Below are positions 42,121 to 50,413 of a stretch of DNA of 64,000 nt, in pieces. The stretch is from Solirubrobacterales bacterium (GTDB lineage Bacteria > Actinomycetota > Thermoleophilia > Solirubrobacterales > Solirubrobacteraceae). Each line of letters opens with the position of its first letter. Positions within the stretch are counted from its first letter, which is position 1. A program made the translations under genes and the position numbers. The notes beneath the pieces are model-generated. The model ran no database searches and was not told where the DNA came from. It saw only the letters and a program-made list of their open reading frames with translations. The DNA is taken from the NCBI GenBank assembly GCA_027315115.1, contig DAHUYQ010000065.1, positions 1-64,000 on the forward strand, given 5' to 3'.

Positions 42121-43695
42121 CTAAGCCCGCGGCTGCCTCGCGGGTGAGGTCCGACGCGGACGCGCCAGCACGTCAGCGGAGAGCTCCAGCGGAGCGGCAG
42201 ACTCCTCTTCGCGGGTCTCATAGGCCTCATAGCCATAGCCAGATGAGTCGCGCAGCCCCGTCACCACCACCCCGACCGGTCGCACCATGTGGTTGTCGAG
42301 AGCGGTCCGTGCCCTATGCACGTCGTCTCTGGTCGTCAAGCCCAGCCGCGCGACCAGGAGCGCACCGTCGATGACCGACAGGTTGAGCAGCGACTGGGCA
42401 TCGGCGACAGGGTTGAGCGGCGGCGCGTCGATGATCACCATCGTTCCTTGCTCGGCCAGCTCGGCGATGATCTCGATCAGACGACCTGAAGCCAGCAGCT
42501 CCGCCGGGTTGTGGGGCAGGCGGCCCGCAAAGAGCACATGCAGCGCCGGCACGCCCTCCAGAGGCTCGGCCAGCAGACTCGCGGCCGAGGCGTGGCCCAC
42601 AAGCGCATCGGACAAGCCGGTACGACCGTCGACGGCGAAGTGCCGTGCGAGCGTCGGGCGGCGGAGGTCGAGCTCCATCAGAACAGTGCGCCGCCCGGTC
42701 AGGGCAACCGCGTGAGCGAGGTCGACGGCGACTGTGGTCTTGCCCTCGCCCGAGACCGCGCTCGTGATCAAAAGGGTGTCCAGGTCGCGAGTGACAGCGG
42801 CGAAGTCGAGAGCGCTGCGCAGGACACGGTATGGCTCCAGAGCATGGGTGCGTTGCTGCGCGAGTGCCTGGCGAAACGCGGACTGGGGCACGGACGACAG
42901 CAGCGGCGCCCTGTAGTCGCGCGCGAACTCGTCGGCCGACTTCACCCTGCGGTCCAGCGACTCCAGCAGGAAGACGAGCGAGAACGCGATCGCTATGCCG
43001 ACGAGCAGTCCAATCGCGGCGGTGGTCTTCAGACCCGAACCGGATGGTTCCGATGGCACGCTCGCGCGACCGATGATGTTCGCGCCTCCGCCCGCAACCG
43101 CGCGCAACTCGCTCAGACGCTGTACGGACTGGGCAAGCGCCGTGCGTTCGGAGGACCCGGCCGGCAGCGATGCGATCTGCTGCTGGAGCTTGGTTTGCGC
43201 CTTGCTGATCCCTTCCAGCTCAGAGTTCGCGCGAAACGCTATGTACTGTTCGGCGAAGGCATTGGCAAGCTGTGCTGAGGTCGTGGGATCGCTCGTCGCC
43301 GCGACGATTTCAAGGACGTCTGCGCTTGGGGCGACTTCGACCTTGACTTCTTTGAGGAGATCTTTGCTCGTGCTGTTGAGCCCAAGCTGCTTGCGCACCG
43401 CTTCGGCCACTTCGGGGGAGTGAGCGATCAGCACTTCGGTATTCGCTTCCCGCTGTGGTTCGCTGGTGCCGACCGGCGAGATCTGCAGAGCGGAGTCTGA
43501 GAGGGTGCCGGCTTGGAAGGCGACGCTAGCGGTCGCCGAGTAGGACTTCGTCGCGCGCTCGTATAGCGCGACGGCCACCGCGGTGGAGGCGATCATCACG
43601 ATGACCACAAGCAACCATCGCCTGCGCATCGCCGCGAGCATGTTCCTCAGGCCGTCGCTCTCGCGCACCCGCTCGAGTCCCTCGTAGGCGCTCAT
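42121..43695 (-). CDS. Wzz / BY-kinase (polysaccharide co-polymerase and tyrosine autokinase)
   Basis: About 524 residues from the ATG at 43695 (a GTG six bases earlier is possible). Wzz domain: transmembrane helix WLLVVIVMIASTAVAVALY, periplasmic coiled coil, second helix TAAIGLLVGIAIAFSLVFLL. Cytoplasmic kinase: SAVSGEGKTTVAVDLA (Walker A), TVLMELDLRRPTLARHF (A'), MVIIDAPPLNP (Walker B). The C-terminal tyrosine cluster is short (GYGYEAYE, three Tyr). It controls chain length by cycles of autophosphorylation; the CpsB-type phosphatase at 60.1 kb would reverse them. Confidence 0.92.
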   Translation of the reverse strand: MSAYEGLERVRESDGLRNMLAAMRRRWLLVVIVMIASTAVAVALYERATKSYSATASVAFQAGTLSDSALQISPVGTSEPQREANTEVLIAHSPEVAEAVRKQLGLNSTSKDLLKEVKVEVAPSADVLEIVAATSDPTTSAQLANAFAEQYIAFRANSELEGISKAQTKLQQQIASLPAGSSERTALAQSVQRLSELRAVAGGGANIIGRASVPSEPSGSGLKTTAAIGLLVGIAIAFSLVFLLESLDRRVKSADEFARDYRAPLLSSVPQSAFRQALAQQRTHALEPYRVLRSALDFAAVTRDLDTLLITSAVSGEGKTTVAVDLAHAVALTGRRTVLMELDLRRPTLARHFAVDGRTGLSDALVGHASAASLLAEPLEGVPALHVLFAGRLPHNPAELLASGRLIEIIAELAEQGTMVIIDAPPLNPVADAQSLLNLSVIDGALLVARLGLTTRDDVHRARTALDNHMVRPVGVVVTGLRDSSGYGYEAYETREEESAAPLELSADVLARPRRTSPARQPRA

Positions 43696-43957
43696 CGACA
43701 CGCCGGCCCACCGACAGTCGGAGAGAGTGCGAGTGCGCTGGGTCGCGTGGTGGTCGTCTGAGGTCGCATAGTCGGGCTTCTATCGTCCGCTCGCCCTCAC
43801 GAGTTGAGCGTTCGCCGAGCGTCGCACGACGGTCATCAGCGCCGTACAAGGAGCATGGTACCCGTGGAGCGTCGATCCTCCGACGGCTTCAAATGCCCTT
43901 TCAGCGGCCGCGAGTGGTCATCCGTCCAAGGGCGACCGCACTGCTCAGCCATCGGTA

Positions 43958-43981
43958 CCCAACACCCGACGCGTTGGGTGT
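43958..43981 (+). other. Two mutually exclusive hairpin arms upstream of the riboswitch
   Basis: CCCAAC (43958-43963) can pair with GTTGGG (43973-43978), or ACACCC (43962-43967) with GGGTGT (43976-43981), not both. Apart from this and the riboswitch, the stretch 43702-44037 shows no gene-like sequence. Confidence 0.3.
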
Positions 43982-44037
43982 AGGCAAGACGAGACCGGCG
44001 GACCGGACCGTGGACAGCTCCCGATCCGTGCGGCTCC

Positions 44038-44108
44038 CGACAAAGGCACACCCGTCGTGAGGCGGGCTCGCAAAGCCAGGGGTCTCCCTGAGACCGCCCA
44101 GCTACCGA
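44038..44108 (+). ncRNA. Class I cyclic-di-GMP riboswitch (GEMM-I)
   Basis: Hallmarks in order: GACAAAGGCACACC; a six-pair stem CCCGTC/GGCGGG closed by a GTGA (GNRA) tetraloop; CTCGCAAAGCCAGGGG; a GGTCT/AGACC stem; and GCTACCG, the tetraloop-receptor side and P1 closure. This matches actinobacterial GEMM-I RNAs. The 3' end runs into GAAGGAG, the Shine-Dalgarno of the exported glycoside hydrolase gene at 44121, so ligand binding probably controls translation there. No terminator is visible between. Confidence 0.85.
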
Positions 44109-44120
44109 AGGAGATCGACC

Positions 44121-45698
44121 ATGATCGCGAACGCGCACGCGAGCGCTGCGCGGACTTTCCGCGCCCGCAAGCTCTTCCAGCGGCTGGCTGCGGCCGCCAT
44201 GACGGCCTCTCTGGCAGCACTCCCGATCGGCATGGGCGCACCTGGCGCACAGGCCAAGGTCGCCTCCCGTTGCTTGGCGACCACGACCGCGAGCGCGGCA
44301 TCCGTGCAAGACACCCTGCTGTCCGCGCAGCGCGATCTGGAGTTGACCCGTCGCGAGCTGAGCCAAGCCAAGAGCACACTGAGGCACGCACGATCCGTAT
44401 TGAGCCGCTGCCGGTCCAACCGTCGTCGTTGCGCGTTGGCACGAAGCGCGGCGACAGACGCGAGCGCGCACGTGACGCGGCTGCGGCGTCGCCTGAAGGT
44501 CGACGCCAAGAAGATCTCGCGAGCACGCGAGGCCCAAGCAGCACGCATGTCGCGACTACGGGAGCGCAAACGTGGGCACAAGCACTCTGGCCCACCTGTG
44601 GAATCCACGACTGAAGAAGCGCCGGGGTCGACGACAAAGGAACCCTCGCAATCCACGACAGAAGAAGCCTCGGAACCCACGACAGCCTCGGAACCCACGA
44701 CAATAGAAGCCCCCAGCACCGTGGAAGGCTCGACACCGTCCAGCGAAGCATCATCTCTGCCCCTCGAAGAAAGCTCGACGAGCTTCGAAGCCGGGCTGGA
44801 CAGCGGCACCAACCTCGCACTGGACGTCGAAGGAGCACAAGCGCTCAAGGCGAGGCTCGTGCGGATCGAGTTTCCGGTGGACGACACCCCGACGCAGATG
44901 GAACCAGTGATCGCCGCCTACGCCAGAGTGGGCATCAGGGTGCTGCCACTGGCAGGCTTCTACGGCAGCATGCCGACTCCGCAGCAGGCCCGCGACCTCG
45001 CGGAATGGGCGAGCGTCTTCGGGCCCGGCGGCAGCTTCTGGGTCGGTCGACCCGACGGCAACCTCGCGATCCGCGACATCGAGTTCGGCAATGAGACCTC
45101 CTATGGCTATCAGTACGGAGACAACGCGGGCGAACCGAGCTATCAGGCACGCGCACGGACCTACGCGATCAGGGTCAAGGAAGCCGCGGAAGCGATCGAC
45201 GCCACCTCCCAGCACGTCGGGATCCTCGCCCAGGAGGACGACTGGACGGGCGACTGGGCGAACGGGATGTTCGAAGCGGTGCCCAACCTCAGCAGCTACG
45301 TAGCCGGGTGGACGATTCATCCCTACGGCCCGGAATGGCAGGGACGAGTGCGCGACCTGATCAAACAGACTACGTCGCATGGAGCTTCGGCCTCGATTCC
45401 GATCGACGTCACCGAGTGGGGCCTTGCAACCGACAATGGCAGATGCCTGAGCGACAACTACGGCTGGAATCCGTGCATGACCTACGAAGAAGCGGCAGGA
45501 GCTCTCGACAGCACGGTCGCCGAAATGCGTCGGATGCTCGGCTCGAGGCTGGGGATGTTCATTCTCTACCAGGTCCGCGACCAGCAGCGCAGCGGCTCGA
45601 CCAACGACCGTGAGGCCTACTTCGGCGCTTTGCAGCACGAATTGCAGCCCAAGGGCGCATTCACCACCGCGGTCGAGCGCCTGCTCGCGAGCGAATGA
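44121..45698 (+). CDS. Exported glycoside hydrolase (clan-A barrel) with coiled-coil and Thr/Glu linker
   Basis: 525 residues. Signal peptide (LAAAAMTASLAALPIGMGAPGAQA), then a basic coiled-coil region of about 100 residues, a Thr/Glu/Ser linker with repeated TTEE-like units, and a barrel. RDIEFGNETSYGYQYG carries the acid/base Glu and IDVTEWGL the nucleophile, as in GH39/GH5-like enzymes. Shine-Dalgarno AAGGAG lies at the end of the riboswitch. Glu codons are mostly GAA. It likely cuts the exopolysaccharide to release cells or shorten chains when c-di-GMP changes. Confidence 0.85.
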   Translation: MIANAHASAARTFRARKLFQRLAAAAMTASLAALPIGMGAPGAQAKVASRCLATTTASAASVQDTLLSAQRDLELTRRELSQAKSTLRHARSVLSRCRSNRRRCALARSAATDASAHVTRLRRRLKVDAKKISRAREAQAARMSRLRERKRGHKHSGPPVESTTEEAPGSTTKEPSQSTTEEASEPTTASEPTTIEAPSTVEGSTPSSEASSLPLEESSTSFEAGLDSGTNLALDVEGAQALKARLVRIEFPVDDTPTQMEPVIAAYARVGIRVLPLAGFYGSMPTPQQARDLAEWASVFGPGGSFWVGRPDGNLAIRDIEFGNETSYGYQYGDNAGEPSYQARARTYAIRVKEAAEAIDATSQHVGILAQEDDWTGDWANGMFEAVPNLSSYVAGWTIHPYGPEWQGRVRDLIKQTTSHGASASIPIDVTEWGLATDNGRCLSDNYGWNPCMTYEEAAGALDSTVAEMRRMLGSRLGMFILYQVRDQQRSGSTNDREAYFGALQHELQPKGAFTTAVERLLASE

Positions 45699-45703
45699 CC
45701 GGA

Positions 45704-45731
45704 TGCGAACGCAGCTCATGCTGCGCTCGCA
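45704..45731. terminator. Strong hairpin after the glycoside hydrolase gene
   Basis: Five bases after the stop, a 12-base arm TGCGAACGCAGC pairs with GCTGCGCTCGCA around TCAT, with a single A/C mismatch. No U-tract, as usual for high-GC actinobacteria. Confidence 0.6.
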
Positions 45732-45775
45732 CACGTCCGCTCCGCGCACGCTCGAGTTCCTGAGATAATCCGGTC

Positions 45776-47311
45776 GTGGCCTTCGCCGCAGAGCGCAGCC
45801 GCCTTTCCTCGGGCTCACGCCAGGAGCGCGACCGTGGCCAGTCACGTTGGCACGCTGCCTTGACCCCGCGGCGCGCGCTGATCGCGATCACACTGTTCGC
45901 GGCCGCGCTGAGATTCGCAACCATCGACGTTCAGAGCGTCTGGCTGGACGAGTCGGCCACCATCACGCTCGTCCACCGCGGGCTCTCCGGCATGCTCTCG
46001 CATCTTTCGAGCAGCGAGTCAGCGCCACCGCTCTACTACATGCTCGTCTGGCTCTGGACGAAAGTGCTTGGAAGCGGTGCGGTCGCCTTCAGGACCTTCT
46101 CCGCGCTTGTGGGAACCCTCACGATCCCCGTCCTGTATCTCGCTGGCCGCCGCACCTCCGCACGGGCTGGCCTATGGGCTGCGGCGCTCGCCGCAGTCAA
46201 TCCTGCGATGTACTACTACTCGCAAGAGGCTCGCTGCTACATGCTGCTGATCTTCTTCAGCGCGATCGCGTTCGTGCTCTGGCAGTCGGTGCTGGATGAG
46301 CCGACCGGCCGGCGTCTGGCGGGCTGGGCGGCGGCATCGATCCTCGCGGTGCTCACCCACTACTTCGCGGCGTTCCTGTTCGTGCCAGAGGCGATCGTCT
46401 TGATCTGGAAGCTTGGCTGGCGAAGGACCGTGACTCCGATCGGCGCGGTCGCGCTCGTCGGGCTCGCGCTCGTGCCGCTGGCGGTCGGCGAGCTCGGCAA
46501 CGGCCACAAGTCCGAATGGATCCAGACGAGCTCGCTTGCCTCGCGGATCGCTGAGACCGTCAAGCAGTTCATGGTCGGGCTTTACGGCCCGGTCGAGATC
46601 CTCTCAGCGGCCGTGATGGGCCTGCTCGGGGCGGCCGCGGTGCTGTTGCTGCTGCGGCGCGGAGACTCCAGAGAGCGTGCGACCGCCGCAAACGCGGCGA
46701 TCGTCGGGGTTGCCGCGTTGCTGCTCCCGCTACTGCCCGCTATCGCTCACGTACTTGACGTATTCGACGGCCGCAACGTGATCGCGGTGTGGATCCCCTG
46801 GGCCGTCCTGATCGCGATCGGGCTAGGCATCAAGAGAGCTGGACGCACAGGAGCGGTCGTAGGCATCGCTCTGTGCTGCGTGTCTCTCGCAGTCGTCGCG
46901 GCGATCAACGCGATCCCGGGCTATCAGCGCGACAACTGGCGTGGCGCGGCATCCGCGCTGCCCACGCTGCCCAGCGGCGGGAGGGCGGTCCTCAGCGAAG
47001 AAAACTCGTCGCTGCCGCTGTCGATCTACCTGCCCGGCGTGCGATCGTTGCGCAGCGGGGCTCTGACGGTCGAAGAAGTCGACGTAGTCACGCTGCGAAA
47101 CAGACGAACGGGCCGATCGCCGTCGCCGCCGGCGACGGTCAGACATCCGCCGCCGGGGTTCCTGCTCGTAGGCATCACGGCAACCGAAAGCTATGCGGTC
47201 TCGCGCTTCCGGGCACCGCGTCCCATTCCGACCACCGTGGCGAGGCTGCGCCAGTCCGCGCACATCTCCGACGGAGAAGTCTCCTTGCAGTCGCTCAGGC
47301 CGGGGAGCTAA
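45776..47311 (+). CDS. GT39-type (ArnT/PMT-like) membrane glycosyltransferase
   Basis: 511 residues from a GTG at 45776. Basic N-terminus, then about 11 membrane helices and a short periplasmic C-terminal domain. QSVWLDESATITLV contains the catalytic Asp-Glu of GT-C fold enzymes, and PAMYYYSQEARCYMLLI is the typical following segment. It should transfer a polyprenyl-phosphate sugar to a glycan or protein outside the membrane. Its end overlaps the convergent GT4 gene by 17 bases. Confidence 0.87.
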   Translation: MAFAAERSRLSSGSRQERDRGQSRWHAALTPRRALIAITLFAAALRFATIDVQSVWLDESATITLVHRGLSGMLSHLSSSESAPPLYYMLVWLWTKVLGSGAVAFRTFSALVGTLTIPVLYLAGRRTSARAGLWAAALAAVNPAMYYYSQEARCYMLLIFFSAIAFVLWQSVLDEPTGRRLAGWAAASILAVLTHYFAAFLFVPEAIVLIWKLGWRRTVTPIGAVALVGLALVPLAVGELGNGHKSEWIQTSSLASRIAETVKQFMVGLYGPVEILSAAVMGLLGAAAVLLLLRRGDSRERATAANAAIVGVAALLLPLLPAIAHVLDVFDGRNVIAVWIPWAVLIAIGLGIKRAGRTGAVVGIALCCVSLAVVAAINAIPGYQRDNWRGAASALPTLPSGGRAVLSEENSSLPLSIYLPGVRSLRSGALTVEEVDVVTLRNRRTGRSPSPPATVRHPPPGFLLVGITATESYAVSRFRAPRPIPTTVARLRQSAHISDGEVSLQSLRPGS

Positions 47312-48518
47312 GCGACCTAAGGGCGTCCTCGACGAATCGTTCCTGGCGATCCAGATATGGCGCTAACCGAAAGTCCTCCGCTCGCAGACGAGCGCGCTGC
47401 ACACGAGATGCGGTCTCCTGACTGCTGGTCAAGGTGCGGGCAAGCGCGGCGGCAGCAGCACCAGCATCGCCGCGCGGGAAGAGCAACGCATGCTCCTCGT
47501 CGCGCAGTCCCTCGCCGATGCCCCCGACGTCTGAAGCGACGACGGGGACCCGTGCGAATGCCGCCTCGATCGTGACCAGGCCGAAGGGCTCCTCCCACAG
47601 CGATGGAACGATCAGCGCAGCCGCGCGGGCGAGCGCCTCGGCGACCTGCTCGGTGTTTCCCTGATCGCGCCACTCAACCGCGTCCTCGACGCCGAGGCGC
47701 CGCGCCCTGTCCCTGAGCTCCGCGAGATATCCGTCTTCCTCCGGCCCCATCACCACGAGCCGCGCCGAGATGCCGTGTCGGGTGCGCAGCAGCGCCAGAG
47801 CATCGATCGCGACGGACACTCCCTTACTCGGCGTGACCCGCCCGAGGAACAGCACCTCAGGCTCAGGTGCGGGCACGCGCGCCACCGAGGCATAGACCTC
47901 GCCGTGGCATGGCACGGGGTGTTCGACGCGTTCTAGCACCGGTTCGACGAACGAGGGCGGCCTCACGAGCCTCTTCAGCGCATGGGAGTTCCACGAGATC
48001 GCGATTCGCATCGGCTTCGCTGGCTTCAGCCGCAGGAGCGGCAGCGCATTTGCCGCCACGCAGCCGCAATGCCATGCCGTCCTTGCCAGGCTGCGACGGG
48101 CGGGCAATAGCTCCCGCATGAATTGGTCCTCCACGAACAGGCCACCCAGCAGATGTGCGCACGCACGAAAGGCGACCGGCACACCCGCATCTGTGAGCAA
48201 CCTCAGCGTGGTCTGCGGCAGTCCTGACATGTTCCACGCGTAGACGAGATCTGGCCGCCACGCAAGCACCTCACGGGTGAGACGAGCCCCCGTCAAAGCC
48301 GCCGCCGGCGCGCGCAGCGCCCCGCGCCAGTCGTCGCTCAGATATGGCAGCTCCCGCCGTACGACGCTTTCGGAGCCCGTTCTGTCTCTTCCGAGCGTGC
48401 TGGTGAGGACGAGCAAGTCGTGGCTGTCGCCCAGCCGATCGACGACCGCCGCGCACTCCATCTCATAGCCTCCGCGCACCACCGGCGGGTAGAGGTTCGA
48501 GATGACTGCTATCCGCAC
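47295..48518 (-). CDS. Glycosyltransferase family 4 (GT-B)
   Basis: 407 residues. IAVISNLYPPVVRGGYEME (N-terminal Gly-rich loop), VLFLGRVTPSKGVSVAIDAL, and EPFGLVTIEAAFARVPVV (E-x7-E). The mid-section has Cys-rich, poorly conserved sequence. Last gene of a three-gene minus-strand run (flippase, asparagine-synthase-like, GT4) with a six-base gap to the preceding gene. Cytoplasmic. Confidence 0.9.
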   Translation of the reverse strand: MRIAVISNLYPPVVRGGYEMECAAVVDRLGDSHDLLVLTSTLGRDRTGSESVVRRELPYLSDDWRGALRAPAAALTGARLTREVLAWRPDLVYAWNMSGLPQTTLRLLTDAGVPVAFRACAHLLGGLFVEDQFMRELLPARRSLARTAWHCGCVAANALPLLRLKPAKPMRIAISWNSHALKRLVRPPSFVEPVLERVEHPVPCHGEVYASVARVPAPEPEVLFLGRVTPSKGVSVAIDALALLRTRHGISARLVVMGPEEDGYLAELRDRARRLGVEDAVEWRDQGNTEQVAEALARAAALIVPSLWEEPFGLVTIEAAFARVPVVASDVGGIGEGLRDEEHALLFPRGDAGAAAAALARTLTSSQETASRVQRARLRAEDFRLAPYLDRQERFVEDALRSLSSPA

Positions 48519-48524
48519 GTGCGT

Positions 48525-50351
48525 TCAGCGGCTCAGAGCGGGCTCCGGGCACGGCGCCCGGTGGAAGTACCAGAACACGGTGGCCACCCGCAGCAGGCCG
48601 TCGAGCCGATTGACGCGCTCCGCAGGCTCCGCCACCAGCAGCGACTGTACCCGCTCACGGCTGACCAGCTCCCACAGCGGAGAGTCGGCGTGGTCGAAGA
48701 GGCCGCTGATCAGCGGCATGTTCTGCTCCAGCCAGCCCGCCATGAACGGCGGCTTGCTCTCCTCCCCGCGGCTCGACTGCGACGAGTGGCGTAGGCGGGC
48801 GAGCACGTATCCGGCTGTCTTGCGCGTCGCGCGCCAGGACGCCAGGTGCGGGTTGGCGCTCGCCGGAGGGTCCTCGTAGGGATGCCGGTACAGCTCGGGC
48901 GACACTCGCTCCAGAAGCTGGTGAAAAGGCAGCTCGACATAGCGTTCGGCGGGCGACATGCGCAGACAGTACTCGGCATACAGGCGGCTGCAAAACGGGG
49001 TGAAGAGATCATCCCAGGCAGCGGTCCGACGAAAGGCGGTCGCCGCATGACAGCCGATGCGCTCAAAGGCAAAGAAGAGATCCGCCACCTCGTTTGCCCT
49101 CCAGCCCTCGGCGAGGCGATCGTCGAAGAAGGCGCCGATCGAAGCATCGAGCAGCGAGCGGGCCGCTGGCGTCAACAGGTCGCGGCAGGCGCTGGCCTTC
49201 ATCCCCAGGACGCGCCGCTGGACGGCGGTCATGGTTCCGAGCACGGGCACGTTGGCCGCTGCGATCGTGTTGTCGTAGGGACCGTTGCGGCCGATCTCAC
49301 CGCCGACCCCGGAGACCTTCACGCCGATTCCGGCGACCTGCGCGGCACCGCCGCGCGGATCTCGTGGCTGCAGGTAGTCGATCATCTGCCTGAGGTCCGA
49401 CATCCCGTCGGTCTGCCTTACGAGCCGCTCGGCGACGCTCGTCCAGTCCATTTCGCCACAGTCAGACAGTCCGAGCGACTCGTAGGGCAGCCCGAACCGT
49501 CGTGCCAGCGCGTGGCCCCAGAGGACATCGTCGTCCGCTGGGTCGCCGATCGTGTAACAGGAGACATCGATGTCGGCAGCACGGACGAGGGCTAGAGCCA
49601 TGCGGCTGTCGCGTCCAGCGGTGACTGCGCAGTGCACCGGAGCCAGGTCGCCCAGCGCGCTCGCGGTCATCTCTGTCATGCCATGGGCAAGCTCAACGGG
49701 CCCGACGTCAGGCGCCTCGCGACGAATCTCGCGTGGCCCGAACCGCAGGCGGGATGTGATCCTGCCACCGTGGACCTCGTGCCTGCCGCCGCCCGCCAGC
49801 GCCACCAAGCCGTCGAGCAGCGTCGTCCTGGCTGTCGCCCAGCCAAGCCCGATCATCGAGGCGACGCCAAGCGGATCAGGCGTCTGAAGACCGAGAAGCC
49901 CACGGATCACCCCGACGCTGTTGCTGATGAGCGCACCGTTGCGACGTCGCGCGACGAACACCGGCACGAGACCAAAGGCATCCAACTGCAGCTCGACGCG
50001 CTCCCGGGCAAGATCGAGACGTGCGGCACAGAACTGGCCCTCCAGATCGCCGGCCCAGGTACTCCACCCGCCTGCCAGAGCGGCAGCATCGTGGCCTCGA
50101 TGCGCACCTGAGGGATCGACCGGAAGGCCGTCCAGCAGCGTGATCGTCTCGGCGTCGCGAGCGAGGTAGCGTCTCGGCGCCGCCTGCGCGCCGTGATGAA
50201 CGCCTGCCGCCGCCAGAGCGCCGGCTGGCGAGGTCGCCAGCCACGCGGTCTCAGGATCGAGACCAAACCCCTGCCCCTCCACGAGCAGCGCCCGTCGGAG
50301 ATCTTCCGCCCGGACGCTCGGGATGTCCGTTGCTATCGCGAAGAGGTGCAA
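48525..50351 (-). CDS. Asparagine synthase-related protein lacking the glutaminase nucleophile
   Basis: 608 residues from a TTG at 50351 (AGGGG upstream); the frame is open further back but only through the neighbour's antisense-like sequence. The N-terminal region has the class II amidotransferase fold (WAGDLEGQFCAARLD, DAFGLVPVFVARR), but no Cys follows the initiator Met, so glutamine hydrolysis is not expected. The synthetase half has VTAGRDSRMALAL (244-249, PP-loop; usual SGGxDS) and TIGDPADDDVLWGHALA. Exopolysaccharide loci often carry such proteins, possibly amidating uronic acids or forming amide-linked amino acids with another nitrogen source. Confidence 0.83.
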   Translation of the reverse strand: MHLFAIATDIPSVRAEDLRRALLVEGQGFGLDPETAWLATSPAGALAAAGVHHGAQAAPRRYLARDAETITLLDGLPVDPSGAHRGHDAAALAGGWSTWAGDLEGQFCAARLDLARERVELQLDAFGLVPVFVARRRNGALISNSVGVIRGLLGLQTPDPLGVASMIGLGWATARTTLLDGLVALAGGGRHEVHGGRITSRLRFGPREIRREAPDVGPVELAHGMTEMTASALGDLAPVHCAVTAGRDSRMALALVRAADIDVSCYTIGDPADDDVLWGHALARRFGLPYESLGLSDCGEMDWTSVAERLVRQTDGMSDLRQMIDYLQPRDPRGGAAQVAGIGVKVSGVGGEIGRNGPYDNTIAAANVPVLGTMTAVQRRVLGMKASACRDLLTPAARSLLDASIGAFFDDRLAEGWRANEVADLFFAFERIGCHAATAFRRTAAWDDLFTPFCSRLYAEYCLRMSPAERYVELPFHQLLERVSPELYRHPYEDPPASANPHLASWRATRKTAGYVLARLRHSSQSSRGEESKPPFMAGWLEQNMPLISGLFDHADSPLWELVSRERVQSLLVAEPAERVNRLDGLLRVATVFWYFHRAPCPEPALSR

Positions 50352-50413
50352 GATCTTGGCCCCTGGCGCCCATGTTATCGGCGTGTTACGGCAGCATGCC
50401 GGCAGGCGCGTCT

